64,000 nt of DNA from Sciurus carolinensis. Taxonomy: Eukaryota > Chordata > Mammalia > Rodentia > Sciuridae. The notes beneath the pieces were generated by a model. The model was not told where the DNA came from. It worked only from the letters and a program-made list of their open reading frames with translations, and ran no database searches. A program made the position numbers and the translations under genes. Numbering within the stretch: position 1 is the first letter of the stretch; each line of letters opens with the position of its first letter. The stretch is taken from NCBI RefSeq assembly GCF_902686445.1, contig NC_062219.1:40079056-40143055 (forward strand), written 5' to 3'. Positions 10,457-21,439 of this stretch are shown here, in pieces.

Positions 10457-13400
10457 TCATCCGCTTATCAGCGAGATCATTCGTCCTTTAGTTTTTTGAG
10501 ATTGGCTTATCTCACTTAGCATGATATTCTCCAATTTCGACCATTTGCCTACAAATGCCATAATTTTATCATTCTTCATTGCGGAGTAATATTCCATTGT
10601 ATAAATATGCCACAGTTTCTTTATCCATTCATCAACTGAAGGGCATCTAGGTTGGTTCCACAATCTGGCTATGGTGAATTGAGCAGCAATGAACATTGAT
10701 GTGGCTGTATCTCTGTAGTATGCTGATTTTAAGTCCTTTGGGTATAGGCCAAGGAGTGGGATAGCTGGGTCAAATGGTGTTTCCATTCCAAGCTTTCTGA
10801 GGAATCTCCACACTGCTTTCCAGAGTGGCTGCACTAATTTGCAACCCCACCAGCAATGTATGAGTGTTCCTTTTTCACCACATCCTCGCCAACACCTATT
10901 GTTGCTTGTATTCTTGATAATCGCCATTCTAATTGGGGTGAGAAGAAATCTTAGGGTAGTTTTGATTTGCATTTCCCTTATTACTAGGGATGTTGAACAT
11001 TTTTTCATATATCTGTTGATTACTTGTACATCTTCTTCTGTGAAGTGTCTGTTCATTTCCTTAGCCCATTTGTTGATTGGCTATTTGTATTCTGCGTGTA
11101 GAGTTTTTTGAGTTCTTTATAGATTCTGGAAATAAGCGCTCTATCTGAGGTATGGTTGGCAAAGATATTCTCCCACTCTGTAGGCTCTCTCTTCACATTT
11201 CTGATAGTTTCCTTTGCTGAGAGAAAGCTTTTAAGTTTGAATCTATCCCAGTTGTTGATTCTTGCTTTTATTTCTTGTGCTATGGGAGTCCTGTTAAGGA
11301 AGTCTGATCCTGAGCCAACAAGTTGAAGATTTGGACCTACTTTTTCTTCTATAAGATGCAGGGTCTCTGGTCTGATTCCAAGGTCCTTGATCCATTTTGA
11401 GTTGAGTTTTGTGTAGGGTGAGAGATAGGGGTTTAATTTCATTCTATTGCATATGGTTTTCCAGTTTTCCCAGCACCATTTGTTGAAGAGGCTATCTTTT
11501 CTCCATTGCATATTGTTGGAACCTTTGTCTAGTATGAGAAAATTGTATTTATTTGGGTTTGTGTCCATGTCCTCTATTCTGTACCATTGATCTGCCTGTC
11601 TATTTTGGTACCAATACCATGCCGTTTTTGTTACTATTGCTTAGTAATAGAGTTGAAGATCTGGTATTGCAATACCCCCTGCTTCGCTCTTGCTACTGAG
11701 GATTGCTTTAGCTATTCTAGGTTTTTTATTCTTCCAGATGAATTTCATAATTGCTTGCTCTATTTCTGCGAGGTACATCATTGGGATTTTAATTGGAATT
11801 GCATTGAATCTGTATAGAACTTTAGGTAGTATAGCCATTTTGACGATATTAATTCTGCCTATCCAGGAACATGGGAGATCTTTCCATCTTCTAAGGTTTT
11901 CTTGAATTTCTTTAGTGTTCTGTAGTTCTCATTGTAGAGGTCTTTCACCTCTTTTGTGAGATTGATTCCCAAGTATTTTTTTTTTTTCGATGCTATTGTG
12001 AATGGGGTAGTTTTCCTAATTTCTCTTTCTGAAGATTCATCACTTATGTATAAAAATGCATTGGATTTCTGAGCATTGATCTTGTAACCTGCTACTTTAC
12101 TGAATTCACTTATGAGTTCTAAAAGTTTTCTGGTGGAATTTCCAGGTTCCTCTAAATATATAATCATGTCATCAGCGAACAGGGATAGTTTGAGTTCTTC
12201 TTTTCCTATTCATATCCCTTTAATTTCTTTGGTTTGTCTGATTGCTCTGGCTAGAGTCTCAAGGACAATGTTGAATAGAAGCGGTGAAAGAGGGCATCCC
12301 TGCCTTGTTCCAGTTTTTAGGGGGAACGCTTTCAGTTTTTCACCATTTAGAATGATATTAGCCATGGGCTTAGCGTAGATTGCCTTTATAATGTTTAGGA
12401 ATGTTCCCACTACCCCAATTTTTTCTAGTGTTTTGAGCATGAAGGGATGCTGTATTTTATCAAATGCTTTTTCTGCATCTATTGAAATAATCATGTGATT
12501 CTTAACTTTAAGTCTGTTGATATGGTGAATGACATTTATTGATTTCCGAATGTTGAACCAACCTTGCATCCCTGGGATAAAACCCACTTGATCGTGGTGC
12601 ACTATCTTTTTAATATATATTTGTATGCGATTTGCTAAAATTTTGTTGAGAATTTTTGCATCGATATTCATTAAGGATATTGGTCTGAAATTTTCTTTCC
12701 TCGATGTGTCTCTGTCTGGTTTAGGTATCAGGGTGATATTGGCTTCATAGAACGAGTTTGGTAGGGTTCCCTCCTCTTCTATTTCATGGAATAGTTTGAG
12801 AAGTATTGGAATGAGCTCTTCTTTAAAGGTTTTGTAGAACTCGGCTGAGAACCCATCTGGTCCCAGACTTTTCTTTGTTGGTAGGCTTTTGATGACCTCT
12901 TCTATTTCATTGCTTGAAATTGGTTTATTTAAGTTGTGTATGTCCTCCTCGTTCAGTTTAGGTAGTTCATATGTCTCTAGAAATTTGTTGATGTCTTCGA
13001 GGTTTTCTGTTTTGTTGGAGTATAGATTTTCGAAATAGCTTCTAATTATGTTTTGTATTTCACTCGTGTCTGTTGTGATGTTTCCTTGTTCATTCCGAAT
13101 TTTAGTAATTTGAGTTTTCTCCCTCTTTCTCTTTGTTAGTGTGGCTAAGGGTTTATCAATTTTATTTATTTTTTCAAAGAACCAACTATTTATTTTGTTA
13201 ATTTTTCCGATTGTTTCTTTTGTTTCAATTTCGTTGATTTCAGCTCTGATTTTAACTATTTCCTGTCTTCTACTACTTTTGGTATTGGTCTGCTCTTCTT
13301 TTTCTAGCGCTTTGAGCTGTAGTGTTATGTCGTTTATTTGTTGATTTCTACTTCTTTTTTTGAATGCACCCCATGAAATAAATCTTCCTCTAAGTACTGC

Positions 13401-14300
13401 TTTCATAGTGTCCCAGAGATTTTGATATGATGTGTCTTTGTTCTCGTTTACTTCTAAGAATTTTTTTATTTCCCTCCTGATGTCTTCTGTTATCCATTCA
13501 TCGTATAATAGTGTATTATTTAGTCTCCAAGTATTGGAGAAGTTTCTGTTTTTTATTCTGTCATTTATTTCTAATTTCAATCCATTATGATCTGATAGAG
13601 TACAAGGTAGTATCTCTATCTTCTTGTATTTGCTAACAGTAGCTTTGTGGCATAAAATATGGTCTATTTTAGAGAAGGATCCATGTGCTGTTGAGAAGAA
13701 AGTGTATTCATTCTTTGTTGGATGGTATATTCTATATATGTCCGTTAAGTCTAAATTGCTGATTGTGTTGTTGAGATCTATAGTTTCTTTATTCAATTTT
13801 TGTTTGGACGATCTATCCAGTGGTGAGAGAGGTGTGTTAAAATCGCCTAGTATGATTGTGTTGTGGTCTATTTGATTTCTGAAATTGAGAAGGATTTGTT
13901 TGACGTACGTGGATGAGCCAATGTTCGGGGCATAGATATTTATGATTGTTATGTCTTGCTGATTTATGCTTCCCTTAAGCAGCATGTAATGTCCTTCTTT
14001 ATCCCTTCTGACTAGTTTTGGTTTGAAGTCCACATTATCTGAGATGAGGATGGATACTCCAGCTTTTTTGCTGTGTCCATATGCATGGTATGTTTTTCCC
14101 CATCCTTTCACCTTTAGTCTATGGGTGTCTCTTTCTATGAGGTGAGTCTCTTGCAGGCAGCATATTGTTGGATTTTTCTTTTTAATCCAATCTGCCAGTC
14201 TGTGTCTTTTGATTGATGAATTCAGGCCATTAACATTCAGGGTTATTATTGTGATATGATTTGTATTCCCAGTCAATTGACTCATATTTGTTTTTGACAT
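10457..14300 (-). pseudogene. L1-a ORF2 (endonuclease-reverse transcriptase), broken
   Basis: ORF2p nicks target DNA and reverse-transcribes L1 RNA. ATG is at 14300. An open frame of 696 codons covers the whole APE-type endonuclease with N22, E51, D153, N155, D213, D237 and H238. These equal the catalytic residues of human ORF2p with a constant +8 offset. It continues into the RT domain ([24 protein letters not shown]). A TGA at 12210-12212 ends it 11 codons before the FADD catalytic motif (codons at 12168-12179). Further damage: a 4-bp deletion near 11910-11920, a TAA near 11640, and a 1-bp deletion near 11080. The C-terminal Cys motif C-X3-C-X7-H-X4-C is intact in the last segment (11056-10457). 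Confidence 0.93.
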
Positions 14301-14331
14301 GATTTGGTTTCTCCTTTATTTGGCTATTCCT

Positions 14332-15377
14332 TTAGGCTAGCGCCTCCTGTTGCTGATTTGCATCGTTGTTTTTCATCTCTTCCTCATGGAATATTTTGCT
14401 GAGAATGTTCTGTAATGCTGGCTTTCTTTTTGTAAATTCCTTTAGCTTTTGTTTATCATGGAAGGATCTTATTTCATCGTCAAATTTGAAGGTAAGTTTT
14501 GCTGGGTATAAGATTCTTGGTTGGCATCCGTTTTCTTTCAGGGCTTGGTATATGTTGTTCCAGGCCCATCTAGCTTTTAGGGTCTGGATTGAAAAATCTG
14601 CTGATATTCTTATTGGTTTCCCTCTGAATGTAATTTGATTCTTTTCTCTCGCGGCCTTTAAAATTCTGTCTTTATTTTGTATGTTAGGTATTTTCATAAT
14701 AATGTGCCTTGGTGTGGGTCTGTTGTAATTTTGTATGTTTGGAGTTCTATAAGCCTCTTGTACTTGGTTTTCCATTTCATTCTTCAGATTTGGGAAATTT
14801 TCTGTTATTATTTCATTGAATAGATTGTTCATTCCTTTGGTTTGTTTCTCTAAGCCTTCCTCAATCCCAATAATTCTTAAATTTGGCCTTTTCATGATAT
14901 CCCATAATTCTTGTAGATTCTGTTCATGATTTCTTACCATCTTTTCTGTTTGGCCAACTTTGCTTTCAAGATTAAATAATTTGTCTTCAATATCTGAGGT
15001 TCTGTCTTCCAGGTGTTCTATCCTATTGGTTATGCTTTCTATGGAGTTTTTAACTTGGTTTATTGTTTCCTTCATTTCAAGTATTTCAGTTTGTTTTTTT
15101 TCAGTATCTCTAACTCTTTATTGAAATGATCTCTTGCTTCCCGTATTTGGTCTTTTAACTGTTGATTGGTGCGATCATTTAATGCCTGTATTTGCTCTTT
15201 CATCTCCTCCTTCAATGCCTGCATTTGCTCTTTCATCTCCTCATTAGCTTCCCTGATCGTTTTAATTACGTACATTCTGAACTCCCTTTCTGACATTTCT
15301 TCTGCTGTGCTGTCATTGGGTTTTATTGATGTAGTATCTAGGTTTGTTTGGGACATTTTCTTCCCTTGTTTTCTCAT
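14332..15377 (-). pseudogene. L1-a ORF1 (ORF1p), one frameshift
   Basis: ORF1p is the RNA-binding nucleic-acid chaperone that forms trimers and packages L1 RNA. The N-terminal part (15377-15072) starts MRKQGKK and leads into a Glu/Lys/Gln-rich coiled coil containing an 11-residue duplication (MKEQMQALKEE type). The second part (15075-14332) holds the rest of the coiled coil, the RRM-like block with MKRPNLRIIGIEE, and the C-terminal domain with RPTPRHIIMKIPN and ARREKNQ-type basic residues (here AAREKNQITFRGKPIRISADFS). The two parts are out of frame at an 8-base A run (T on plus, 15094-15101). One base changed there would rejoin them, so only the single frameshift breaks an otherwise complete gene of about 348 codons. 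Confidence 0.9.
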
Positions 15378-16101
15378 ATTGGTCAGTTGTCAGTGGGACC
15401 CTGAGATATTGCAGTTTTCCGCTACTGGCTTATAGTGTCCCGGTAGATTTCCAGTGTATCACCTCCCAGCCTTCAGTAGCCTGATGTCTTGGAGGAATCT
15501 GATAAAGCAGCTCATCCGAAGAAAACTGCCCCTAGCCCCCTACTGGTTCCACGGTTTGGAACTGGCTCTGTGCGGAAATGCTCTCACTGTGGGCCTGCGC
15601 CGTGCAGCTGGCCGTGTGGGAGGAGCCCACTGCCGGAGTGTGGAAGGCTACCTTGGGAAGACTCTAGCTGCCCTGCCCGGCTCCAATAAGCCACCTCTAT
15701 CTGGGCCTGCCACCCGGGCCGAGCTTTACCCAGTGGGCAGACTCACCCGTGGCTCTATTTCAGTCCGAGTCTCTCAATGCCTCCCCTTCTTAACTCCTGG
15801 GTTCTGGAGCGACTAGGGGTGCAGTCTCCCTCTAGGCCGCCATCTTGGATCGCCCCGTGAAGAGAGCCTGCAGCTGGAGTGGGCAGAGCCGTCTGAAGAG
15901 GTCTCTGGCTGCCCTGCCCTAATCCCAGAGGCTGCTTGCTGATCGCGGCTCTCCGCTCGTTCGTTGCCGGAGTACGCTGCGCTGCAGGGGCTCCGGGACT
16001 CGGAGGTTGTTCTGGTCAGAAAGGCTCTCACTAGCGGGCCAGTTCCGTTCCGAGAACCTGGAGAAGCTGGCTGTGTGGGCGGGGCCCACTGCCGGAGTGC
16101 C
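15378..16101 (-). promoter_or_regulatory. L1-a 5'UTR and internal promoter, CpG-rich
   Basis: This is the L1 internal RNA polymerase II promoter region. A YY1-type box, CCAAGATGGCGGCC on the minus strand (15835-15848), is the element known in other L1s to set the transcription start. In L1-e the same box lies 5 bp from the element's 5' end; here 253 bp precede it. That extra segment shares blocks with the downstream UTR: 'cactccggcagtgggc' and the following 'gtgagagc' block occur near both 16020-16101 and 15570-15640. The layout is monomer, YY1 box, monomer. CpG density is far above the surrounding DNA, so this is a likely methylation target. Confidence 0.8.
15484..15816 (+). CDS. Antisense ORF in L1-a 5'UTR (hypothetical)
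   Basis: An ATG-initiated frame of 110 codons runs antisense to the L1 promoter region and ends just before the YY1 box. It resembles in position, not in sequence, the antisense ORF0 of primate L1s. The predicted product is Leu/Arg/Gly-rich, with no domain I recognise. In L1-e the corresponding ATG is AAG and the frame closes after about 11 codons, so there is no sign of conserved coding. GC-rich DNA has few stops by chance, so this may not be a gene. Confidence 0.2.
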   Translation: MSWRNLIKQLIRRKLPLAPYWFHGLELALCGNALTVGLRRAAGRVGGAHCRSVEGYLGKTLAALPGSNKPPLSGPATRAELYPVGRLTRGSISVRVSQCLPFLTPGFWSD

Positions 16102-16114
16102 CCCATTGGTCTTT
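16102..16114. repeat. Target-site duplication, right arm of L1-a
   Basis: An exact copy of 10260-10272. It abuts the 5' end of the element and is followed by AAA, giving the CTTT/AAA nick context. Confidence 0.85.
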
Positions 16115-16115
16115 A

Positions 16116-18570
16116 AACATCCAACAAATCAGGATACATATGGCAATAGAAAGAAGAATTAACTAGCATATAGAATAATTAACCGTGTGAGGTGGAAGTA
16201 GGCTAAACATACTGATTTCTTGAAAGATATAGATGTTTTCCTATTAGAAAATTCTACATTTTCACATGGCAAACTCAATAGTACAATAAGAAAAAAAAAT
16301 TAAGGCAAAGCTGAAAGAAATTTTTAGATGACTTTTCTATTGATAAAAGCCAAGGATACCATTTAAAAAACTCAGTAAAGGTCAAACTGAATGTGATTCA
16401 ACTTGCTTTTGACTTAACACATTAGACACAGCATCAAGGAATGGTGATACAGACCTTCACTTGCCTTGACAGAGTCCTTATTCTACCTGGTTTTGACAGC
16501 AACTAAGTAGAGGGTCATTTTTGTTTCTTTAGTGAGAAAACATGTTGGTCTATATAATTTGGACATCAGACTAGATGTGGTTGTCTTGATAATGCAAATG
16601 TAATATTTTGTAATACCTCCAAATATATTTGTTTTTGTTGTTGTTTTTCAACTTTATTTTCCTCCTAGTTAGTAAGGATCATTTATTTACCTTTTGTAAA
16701 ACAAAGGCACTTGAAGCAGAAATGCAAAGAGGAGCAAGAAGTCAGTTGTAAGATTCGTATATATGAAAGAGGAACCTTGAATCACAGAAATATGTTGTTT
16801 TAAACTACTCAATTTACACAAAGAGGACATGGTTTTCTAAACTGTTCCAGTTGTTTGTCTCCCTATTAAAAGTCAAGTAAATCATAGAGTTCTACTCTAC
16901 GGCAAAGGTAGAGAGAACATCATTAAGTTTTGTCACAGAGGAAATGAGAGGGATTAATGTCCACTTATTCAGCAGTAGGGATTGTAAGATATAAGAGAGA
17001 GAGGCTATCAGTCATGTCCAAAGTCCTAGAGGAGATAGATATTTCATGGACTCAAAGGAAAACTAAGTGCCAGGGGACTTTTGCCATGTTCTGTGTTTGA
17101 TCTCCAGGAACTCGCTGCCACCCTACCTAGGATAGCCCTGCACCAAGAGACTGTGAACAGGATGGGAGTCAAATGGAAATTCCTATGTAACCCAAGATGG
17201 GTCTAGAAAGAGGCTGAGATTCCAGTGGGGCTGGAAGCTGTCACTGAAGGATTCACTGTGACTGTATAAGGCACTCATCGAAGTCAGGCCCAGGGGTATC
17301 TGCAGTGCAGGCAAGGAGAGGTGATGGCCGATGTCCCTGAAGGCAGAGACTATGCTCCAAGTCCCATCAGCCCAAGGGATTGAACATATGCCAGCAGAAT
17401 GCTGAGAAAGACCACACCTTCACCTTGCAAGTGAGACCAGCACAAAGACCAGCACAAAATCACAGTCCCTCCTGCCTGCCAGCTTACCAGAATACCTTGT
17501 ATTTTGCCTCCCTGATACTTAAAAACCTGCTTCTGGACAGGAAAAAAGATGAAAGAGGAAAAAGGGCTGAAACTACTCTGACTTTGAACTGGCAAAAGTT
17601 GGACCAAATCTAAATTGCTTGTAACCAAAAAGAGATATATACCATTTACTGGCAATTTTAAATTAAGAATTTTCCCTTCCTGTGCAAGCAAGTGGACTCT
17701 GTGCTGGGGCTCAGGGGGAAAGCTAGCATCAGTTATGGAAAAAAGTAAATTTCAATTTTCTTACAGTGTCTGGGTTATGTGGATAATATTTTGAGTCAGA
17801 AAACCCAAGACGACTAGTAGCAGCTTCTGGATTCCAGTGACAGACAGCCCTCTTCATCCTCTCAGCCAGAGCATTTAAAGAGGTCACCTACAGGCAGCTT
17901 AGGGTTTGTCTCCAGGAGGAAGTTGAGCTCAGTTCAGGCTCTCAGATACATATTTGACTGCAGCTCTACATTCACAGCAGAGAAACCAATAGAGATGGTT
18001 TTGGCTTAAAAACACTTCACCCTGGGAGAACAGTCCCTGACATTGGCAGTAGAAATGCTGCAGCATAGTTTCTATAAATGTCTGATTTACAGCAGCATTG
18101 ATTCTCCAAGGGCTTGCCAGGAACAGGTAGCTGTGAAACATTTCCCTGGGAAAGAGAATGAGTCCATTCATTTGACAGAGTTATTTGGAATGGACCAATT
18201 TCATTTGGAAGAAAGTTTAGCAAAGATAATAATCTTAGTTTTTCATCAATTAAAGTTGAGCTATTATTTCTGTCTATAGCTATACACTAAGACCAACTGC
18301 CTCTGGGGGAGGCACTTGATTTATGGCAGCATAATTTTGTCACTGGTGTAAAGGAGAACACTTTTCTTCCCATTTTTCTGTTGCAAGACACCACACTAGA
18401 CTGATAAAATTCAGTGTATTAAAATATGATAAAGAGAAGATGGACTCATTTTAATTTAGTGGAATTATGTTTTAGGAAGTGTCTGTCAAGATATACTCCC
18501 TTCCTCACATCTCTCCCAAGTAAACAACATTTGCTTAGTCTAAATTCTTTCTACAATATGCAGATGGAGC
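16116..18570. other. Unique sequence, no gene established
   Basis: A somewhat GC-richer patch at about 17080-17720 carries open frames of 77 and 113 codons on opposite strands without recognisable domains or splice context. It could be an unrecognised LTR or a regulatory patch. A small direct repeat 'accagcacaa' occurs twice near 17430-17450. Confidence 0.4.
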
Positions 18571-18574
18571 TTTG

Positions 18575-18785
18575 GAGTTGAACAAACTGGGAATTGAATT
18601 AAGTCCTGCACATGACATTGGTCAATTTATTTCTCTGATGAAAATGCAGCTATGAAGTGGGGTTAATGGTCCAATAACATATACCTCATTGGGTTTCAGC
18701 AAAGATCAAATGAGAAAAAATATAAAATTTCTATGTGTTTGGCATGAAGTAGATGATCAATAAATGCTAGTTCTGTCTTCATTAT
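18575..18785 (+). mobile_element. MIR SINE, well preserved order
   Basis: It shows the MIR sense order: 'gggaattgaattaagtcc', 'gacattggtcaattta', 'atgaaaatgcagctatg', 'atacctcattgggttt', 'agatcaaatgag', 'tggcatgaagtagatgatc' and 'aataaatgctag'. It ends in the MIR 3' tail. Confidence 0.75.
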
Positions 18786-21430
18786 TTACCATAATTTAGT
18801 TGGTCAAAATTCTAACAATATGTATGAAGTGTTTTGAGGTTCCGCCCATAAGGAATTCATTGCTGAAATTCAAAATATTTCTTTCAAAGAACTCAGATTT
18901 CAAAATTTCTCCTCTACATGTTATTAAACATTACTGAGTACAAAGAGGGGGAATATTGTGGAGAGAAATTTGTGTTTGTTCTTTCAATGAAGAACAGAGA
19001 AACAATTGGATTTTAAAAAAAAGTCCTGTTTACTTACTAAAGTCTAGTCTTTATTTGAGCAGCTTGGAGTAAATGACAACAAAAACTAAGAGAGTGATAC
19101 ATTTTCTTTCTTTTTCTATAGGCTAATGGTTCAACCCTATTACTCTGATTATCTGGGCTTCTTTCCTCCTGTTTGACAGCAGGCATCAAAAAAGTTTTTC
19201 CACTTGAATATTTAACTCACGTAACTTCACTGGCTTGGCTACACTAGCTGTTCAATATTGGCAAATTCATTTAACCTTTTTGGATCATTTTTTATTACTT
19301 TATAGAAAACAAAATGCCAGATTACATGGTCTTCAATGTCTCTCTCATCTAAAATTCTGTGAATCTCCATAAACCTGTGTATTGAAAGCAGTGGTCTGTG
19401 TTGGCAGCCAACCTAGACTGAAAAGGACATGAGTTGAAGATGACTCCAACTTGGCTACACTTTGAATATCAGAGAAGTGTTTGCCTGACTCGCTCTGATT
19501 TAAATGTGTGATATGTGTCAAACATTGGCCAATCTCTGGGAATCCAAGGCAGTCTTCACTCTCACAGGCTTTGGAGTTTAGTTGAGAGAGGCAGATATGA
19601 AACTAATAAATACCCTGAAGTATGTATGTAATTCTGTTAGAGCACTGAAAGAAATTGAGAATGATACTAGAGTTTTCACCAGGAGGTAACCGAAATTAGA
19701 GTTTCTGCATGTCAAGGAGTGTTTCTGGTAGGGAACATTCTCTTTTTAGGATTGATAATAGTGTTTTCAGGTTAGGCCCCCATCCAGTGAACAGAGGGTG
19801 GATAAATCTGAGGCTTCTGTTCAATATGCTGTTGTGTAATGGGTCACGCTCAGTTTCTAATGATCATCAACTGGAAACCAACTTCATTAACCACTGAGTA
19901 ATTACTAACACTCTCATGAATAATGGTCATGGTAATTTTAGAAACAACCATTTAGCTGACACATCAAAGGTGACCAAACATGTCTCACAAAGTAATGATT
20001 CTTAACCAGTGAAAAATTAAACCACATCCCCTCATCAATTTGTTTTCAAATAAGTTAATGGAATCTTCCACAGAATAGGTTTTATTTTTACTTTTCTGGC
20101 TCCATTTATGTGACCTTTACTGGGAGAGAGGAAATATTTACAGATGAAAGATTAGCAATGATGCCATCAGTGAGTCTCAGATTTGTTATTCTAGTGACCT
20201 TGTGAAAGTTCACCATGATCTCTTGAGGTTTAGATCATACTTTCCTGGACAAGATGATGTCTGTGATTTGGAAGGTAGGAATGCAGTATCTTTTGTTTGC
20301 TTCAAAGACTTAAGAAATGATTGTGTTCACACTTGGAAAATGACCTTAAAACATTGGGATTTGGTTAAAACAAAAAAAAAGGTGAACATTTGAAGGTCAT
20401 CACTTATATGAGATAGGAGACCAACTGACAAAGTCAAGGGATGGAAACTCAGAAAAGATGGTAACACTGCTGGTGTGGACTCAATTTAAAGGAAAGGAAA
20501 ATGGAAGAACCCTACCCAAATTATCTACTCTTCTGAATTTTAGTTTCACTATTCTCAACTAAACTATACAAATTAATCCATTACCATGAACAAAACCCAG
20601 TTATTTTCTTATGACAATAAACAGTACTAACACCAAACTTTCCCCTTTATTTCCTTAAATTTCATGAATCAAAACCATTACAACATTACGATGTTAAAAC
20701 ATTGACTCAGAAATACCTGCATCTTCCTTGTTCACTTCCTTCTCAAATATAGTCACCAGCTGAAATGTGAGTTCTAGATTAGTCAAATTTATTTGTCTAC
20801 TCCACAACTGTTCAAGAAAGTCAGACTGTCATGACTCAGTATCCCCAAATGGCAATCCATTTGGCATGATGCTTTGCAAATCCACTTTCATTTTCTAATA
20901 TATTAGGTTTCATCTCTCCAAAATATTCTCTCTCCTCAAACTTCCATCACTCTCCTTCCCTTCACTCTTAGCTAGTGATATCAGCTAGTATACTTCCTTA
21001 ACAACACAAACAAAACAAAACGGAATTGTCATTTTCTACCAAAATCAAAGTCTATTTGCATATGAATCAGGGTCCCTCTCTTTTCTCTTTTACAGTGAGT
21101 AGTGTTCCAGTTCCTATCAGAGGCCAACCCCTCTTCATGTGTTCTAGAGTCCATCACCACTTCCTTCTTGAGCACTTTGTTCTAAAAAATATTACTATTT
21201 CTGCATAAAAAATTTTCAGCCACTCTTAAATCATTACCACTAACATACACAAGTTCTTATCTTGCATCTGAAGAGCCTCTCTTGTGGCAAGAAGCAATGA
21301 TATCACAATAGTAATGAACACACTTAGGACCAGATGTGAGTTCCTGCATACTGTTTTTCAATTAAAAGAACTGGGATCCCTTGGAACACAGATTGATTCC
21401 AGGGTTGGGTTAAGAAAATATATATGATGA
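18786..21430. other. Unique AT-rich sequence, no gene seen
   Basis: No exon or RNA gene. Around 19500-19660 there is old repeat debris of the 'tttagttgagagaggcagatatgaaac' kind that I cannot assign. The rest shows nothing distinctive. Confidence 0.4.
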
Positions 21431-21439
21431 GAACTGTAT

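Larger units (their letters stand above)
10273..16101 (-). mobile_element. LINE-1, near full length (L1-a)
   Basis: A 5.83-kb L1 on the minus strand: CpG-rich 5'UTR (15378-16101), ORF1 (14332-15377), a 31-bp gap, ORF2 (10457-14300), G-rich 3'UTR with telomere-like hexamers, and a short A-tail (seen as T at 10275-10283). A 13-bp TSD, cccattggtcttt, lies at 10260-10272 and 16102-16114. The right-hand junction reads CTTT/AAA, close to the L1 endonuclease preference TTTT/AA. The element is non-autonomous as it stands. ORF1 has one frameshift, and ORF2 has two in-frame stops and two frameshifts. Its intact TSD, retained CpGs and few lesions make it the youngest-looking large L1 here. Confidence 0.95.

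Noticed and set aside
15489..15689. 66-codon antisense frame in L1-a similar to 58405-58698 in L1-e
   Set aside because: Both begin at TTG and have no ATG; shared ancestry of the GC-rich UTR explains the similarity without coding.
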